NCBI GenBank assembly: GCA_018828145.1
Contig: JAHJWO010000053.1
Location: 1-64,000, forward strand
DNA from: Alphaproteobacteria bacterium
Lineage (GTDB): Bacteria; Pseudomonadota; Alphaproteobacteria; Rhizobiales; Devosiaceae
Length of the DNA: 64,000 bases
Direction: 5' to 3'
The position numbers and the translations under genes are program-made. Under the pieces are notes generated by a model, which ran no database searches, was not told where the DNA came from, and was given only the letters and a program-made list of their open reading frames with translations. Shown here in pieces: positions 61,296 through 64,000 of the stretch; the first letter of the stretch is position 1, and each line of letters begins with the position of its first letter.

Positions 61296-62357
61296 CTAGC
61301 GGATCGGGGGGGCGTACATCAGGCCGCCATTACCCCAGAGGGCATTCTGGCCGCGCAGCAGGGCAGCACCGGTCTGCGGGCCGAAGTGGCGGTCATAGAG
61401 CTCGCCGTAATTGCCGACGGCGCGAATGGCATCGGCCATGAAGGACGGGCCGAGGCCGAGCGGCGTGCCGAAATCGCCATCGACACCCAGGATGCGGCGC
61501 ACGGCGGGCGTGCGGGCCGAAAGCAGGGAATCGACGTTGAGCGCGGTGACGCCGACTTCCTCGGCATTGATCAGGGCATAGAGGGTCCACTTGACGATGT
61601 TGAACCACTGGCTGTCGCCCTGTCGCACCACGGGGCCAAGGGCTTCCTTGGAGATGCGCTCGGGCAAGATGCGATGGGCGGCCGGGTCAGACATCTGCCG
61701 GCGGATGGCCTGCAGCTGGCGGCCGGCAGCGGAGATCACCTGGCAGCGACCGGCCTGATAGGCCACGGCCAGATCGGCAATGTCCTCATAGACCACTTCG
61801 GCATAGGCGGCCTGGTTGGTGAAGAAGAACTCGTCGAGACGCTGCAGGTCGCCGGTGGCGTCGGTGACGCAGATATTGACGTTGTCCAGCTCGTAGGCAG
61901 AGACCAGCCCGAGGGACTGGGGCACGAGGAAGGCCTGGCCATCGAAGAAGCTGGCGGCCACGAAGGCGGCGCCGTAGGAGGTGTCGCGCCGCTGGGTCCA
62001 AGGGCCGTTGCGGGTCAGCACATCGATGTCGCCGGTCTGCAGGCTGGCAAAGCGGGCTTCGCCGCGCAGGGCGCGGAATTCGATCAGGTTGGGATCGCCG
62101 AAGATGGAGGCGGCAATGGCGCGGCAGAGGTCGACGTCAAAACCCGACCAGCGGCCTTCGCCGTCCTGCTGGGCAAAGCCCTGCAGGGGATTGCTGGAGC
62201 CGCAGACCAGGAAGCCGCGTTCGCGCACCGCATCGAGCGTTTGCGCGCTTGCCGGCGTGGCGGCAAGCGTCGCCGCGCAGGCAAGGCCTGCCAGCAGTGA
62301 CAGCAATCGCTTGAAAACTCTGGTCAATCGGCGGCTTCCCTTGCCCTGGACCGACAT
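61296..62357 (-). CDS. aapJ: Amino-acid ABC transporter substrate-binding protein (AapJ/BztA-like)
   Basis: The 353-residue periplasmic binding protein (family 3) has a signal peptide (about 1-39, hydrophobic LLSLLAGLACAATLAA, cleavage after ASA). The AapJ/BztA segments are LDAVRERGFLVCGSS, GRWSGFDVDLCRAIAASIFGD and LTRNGPWTQRRDTSYGAAF. Its C-terminus (NYGELYDRHFGPQT) also fits. The ligand is a general or acidic L-amino acid. It lies 95 bases after the ATPase gene, with a hairpin (62394-62425) between them. In usual aap operons the binding-protein gene comes first, so this may be a second receptor. Confidence 0.9.
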   Translation of the reverse strand: MSVQGKGSRRLTRVFKRLLSLLAGLACAATLAATPASAQTLDAVRERGFLVCGSSNPLQGFAQQDGEGRWSGFDVDLCRAIAASIFGDPNLIEFRALRGEARFASLQTGDIDVLTRNGPWTQRRDTSYGAAFVAASFFDGQAFLVPQSLGLVSAYELDNVNICVTDATGDLQRLDEFFFTNQAAYAEVVYEDIADLAVAYQAGRCQVISAAGRQLQAIRRQMSDPAAHRILPERISKEALGPVVRQGDSQWFNIVKWTLYALINAEEVGVTALNVDSLLSARTPAVRRILGVDGDFGTPLGLGPSFMADAIRAVGNYGELYDRHFGPQTGAALLRGQNALWGNGGLMYAPPIR

Positions 62358-62393
62358 ATTGGCAGCCCAAGACCCCGGGTCAAGCCGGGCGGT

Positions 62394-62425
62394 GGATTGC
62401 GCTGTGCATTACGCCAGCGCAATCC
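62394..62425 (-). terminator. Hairpin between the ATPase and binding-protein genes
   Basis: GGATTGCGCT (62394-62403) pairs perfectly with AGCGCAATCC (62416-62425) around a 12-base loop. It lies 28 bases past the ATPase stop. There is no T-run. It is a possible terminator or mRNA-processing site separating the aapMP genes from the downstream binding protein. Confidence 0.5.
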
Positions 62426-62452
62426 GGATTTTGGCAGCCTCTGTCGACAGCG

Positions 62453-63253
62453 TCAGTGCAGAATCTGGCTGAGGAAGAGCTTGGTACGCTCGTGCTGCGG
62501 GTTGGAGAAGAACTGCTCGGGTTCGTTCTGCTCGATGATCTGGCCCTGGTCCATGAAGATGACCCGATTGGCGACCTGACGGGCAAAGCCCATTTCGTGC
62601 GTCACGCAGATCATGGTCATGCCTTCTTCGGCCAGGCTGATCATCACTTCGAGCACTTCCTTGACCATTTGGGGGTCGAGCGCCGAGGTGGGTTCGTCGA
62701 ACAGCATGATGCGCGGCTGCATGCAGAGAGAGCGGGCGATGGCCACGCGCTGCTGCTGACCGCCCGAGAGCTGGCCGGGGAACTTGTTGGCCTGCTCGGG
62801 GATCTTGACGCGCTCGAGATAATGCATGGCGGTCGCCTCGGCCTCGGCCTTGGGCGTGCCCCGCACCCAGATGGGCGCCAACGTCAGGTTCTGCAGGATG
62901 GTGAGGTGCGGGAACAGGTTGAAGTGCTGGAACACCATGCCGACTTCGCGGCGCACCTCGTCGATGCGCTTGAGGTCGGCCGTCAGTTCGGTGCCGTTGA
63001 CGATGATCTGCCCTTCCTGGTGTTCCTCCAGCCGGTTGATGCAGCGGATCAGCGTGGACTTGCCCGACCCCGAAGGGCCGGCGATGACGATGCGTTCGCC
63101 CCGCATGACCTTGAGGTTGATATCCCGCAGGACGTGAAAGTCGCCATACCACTTGTGCATGCCCACGACATCGATGGCCACGTCGGTGTCGGATACTTTC
63201 ATATGCGAGGTGTCGATCGCGCGGTCGACGGTTGCGCTTGATGTGTCGCTCAT
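62453..63253 (-). CDS. aapP: Amino-acid ABC transporter ATP-binding protein (AapP/GlnQ type)
   Basis: The 266-residue ATPase has Walker [10 protein letters not shown], the [16 protein letters not shown]-loop of the polar-amino-acid group, signature [15 protein letters not shown], Walker [14 protein letters not shown] and CVTHEMGFA. It follows the permease gene by 4 bases. The ATG at 63253 is chosen (GAGGTAAC upstream); the open frame to 63349 lies inside the permease. Confidence 0.93.
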   Translation of the reverse strand: MSDTSSATVDRAIDTSHMKVSDTDVAIDVVGMHKWYGDFHVLRDINLKVMRGERIVIAGPSGSGKSTLIRCINRLEEHQEGQIIVNGTELTADLKRIDEVRREVGMVFQHFNLFPHLTILQNLTLAPIWVRGTPKAEAEATAMHYLERVKIPEQANKFPGQLSGGQQQRVAIARSLCMQPRIMLFDEPTSALDPQMVKEVLEVMISLAEEGMTMICVTHEMGFARQVANRVIFMDQGQIIEQNEPEQFFSNPQHERTKLFLSQILH

Positions 63254-63257
63254 GGCG

Positions 63258-64000
63258 TTACCTCTTGTGACCCGTATCCAGGCGCCGTTCCATGTAGATG
63301 GAGTAGCGGGACATGGCAAAACAGAAAATCCAGAAGACGAAGCCGGCAAACAGATAGCCGGTAATCGCCTGGGTGGGAGACGACCACTCGATATCCGAGC
63401 TAGCCGCCTGAACGGTGTTGAGCAGGTCGAAAATGCCCACGATGGAGACGAGAGACGTGTCCTTGAACAGCGCGATGAAGCTGTTCACGATGCCGGGGAT
63501 GACGTGCTTGAGCGCCTGGGGCAGGATGATGAAGCCCATCGATTTCCAGTAGCTCAGCCCCAGCGAGGAGGCCGCCTCGTATTGCCCGCGTGGCAGGGCC
63601 TGCAGGCCACCGCGAACCGTCTCGGCCAGATAGGCCGAGGAGAACAGGGTGACGCCCACCAGGGCACGCAGCAATTTGTCGACCGTCGTGCCCTGCGGCA
63701 TGAACAGCGGCAGCATGACCGAGGCCATGAACAGCACGGTGATCAGCGGCACGGCGCGCCACAGCTCGATGAACATGACGCAGAGCGTCTTGATGATCGG
63801 CAGCGAGGATTGCCGCCCCAAAGCCAGCAGGATGCCGAGGGGGATGGAGCAGATGATGCCGACCAGCGAGATGATGAGGGTGACCATGAGGCCGCCCCAC
63901 TGCTCGGTGGGCACCGGCCGCATGCCGAACACGCCGCCATTGAGCAGGTAGAAGCAGATCACCGGATAGACGACGAAGAAGAGCACCGCATTGGTGCGCT
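63258..64000 (-). CDS. aapM: Amino-acid ABC transporter permease (AapM type), 5' end outside the window
   Basis: At least 247 residues are present and the frame stays open to the right edge, so the N-terminus is missing (AapM is about 380 residues). Visible are four or more helices, the EAA-type loop [29 protein letters not shown] and the [19 protein letters not shown] motif of the HisM/AapM family. It forms the membrane part with an AapQ-like permease expected further right. Confidence 0.92.
   Translation of the reverse strand, partial: RTNAVLFFVVYPVICFYLLNGGVFGMRPVPTEQWGGLMVTLIISLVGIICSIPLGILLALGRQSSLPIIKTLCVMFIELWRAVPLITVLFMASVMLPLFMPQGTTVDKLLRALVGVTLFSSAYLAETVRGGLQALPRGQYEAASSLGLSYWKSMGFIILPQALKHVIPGIVNSFIALFKDTSLVSIVGIFDLLNTVQAASSDIEWSSPTQAITGYLFAGFVFWIFCFAMSRYSIYMERRLDTGHKR

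Overview
This 64-kb window is GC-rich chromosomal DNA of an alphaproteobacterium, most likely a Hyphomicrobiales/Devosia-like organism. This is inferred from the popZ(DUF2497)-tolC-pcm block at the left edge, the many ABC/TRAP uptake operons, DUF1127 and HWE-kinase genes, and C/G-rich intergenic palindromes. No transposase, integrase, prophage or CRISPR array is visible. Coding density is high, and many genes overlap by 4 bases or lie within 20.

Layout. 0-4.4 kb: popZ-like, tolC and pcm genes, a small membrane protein and tRNA-Cys. 4.4-8.4 kb: a ybbP-ybbA ABC exporter pair divergent from a tesA-like arylesterase. 8.5-18.3 kb: a catabolic island centred on an IclR regulator. To its left are a LigA/LigB-type extradiol dioxygenase and a Tat-exported amidohydrolase. 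To its right are a citryl-CoA-lyase-like protein, a CaiB/BaiF CoA-transferase, a YCII protein, a complete DctPQM TRAP transporter and an FMN reductase. This is the best candidate for an undescribed pathway here. 18.4-22.4 kb: a Frc/Rbs-type sugar ABC transporter plus a 2-hydroxyacid dehydrogenase. 22.4-23.9 kb: an HWE sensor kinase divergent from an unknown 78-aa protein.

23.9-31.1 kb: an AraC regulator divergent from a LIV-type ABC transporter ending in an aromatic-aldehyde-type dehydrogenase. 31.2-41.9 kb: an amino-sugar system: ABC importer, AGE epimerase, a neutral-ceramidase-family protein, NagA, a SIS protein, NagB and a LacI regulator. An identical 14-bp palindrome lies ahead of both transcription units, so this can be read as one regulon. 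42-45.5 kb: DUF1127, a SnoaL-LuxR regulator and a UvrD-like helicase. 45.6-52.1 kb: a LacI-first operon with an ABC importer and a GH63/MGH1-like hydrolase, probably for glucosyl- or mannosylglycerate-type solutes. 52.3-64 kb: BenE transporter, MobA, tRNA-Asn, Fsr-like MFS transporter, SRPBCC protein, photolyase, cysK, a Glyoxalase_8/beta-sandwich protein, cardiolipin synthase, and an Aap-type amino-acid ABC system cut by the right edge.

Functional calls rest on recognising family motifs in the translations. Substrates of the transporters and of the catabolic island are inferred from neighbouring genes. Start codons were chosen from ribosome-binding sites, signal peptides and overlaps. No database search was run.
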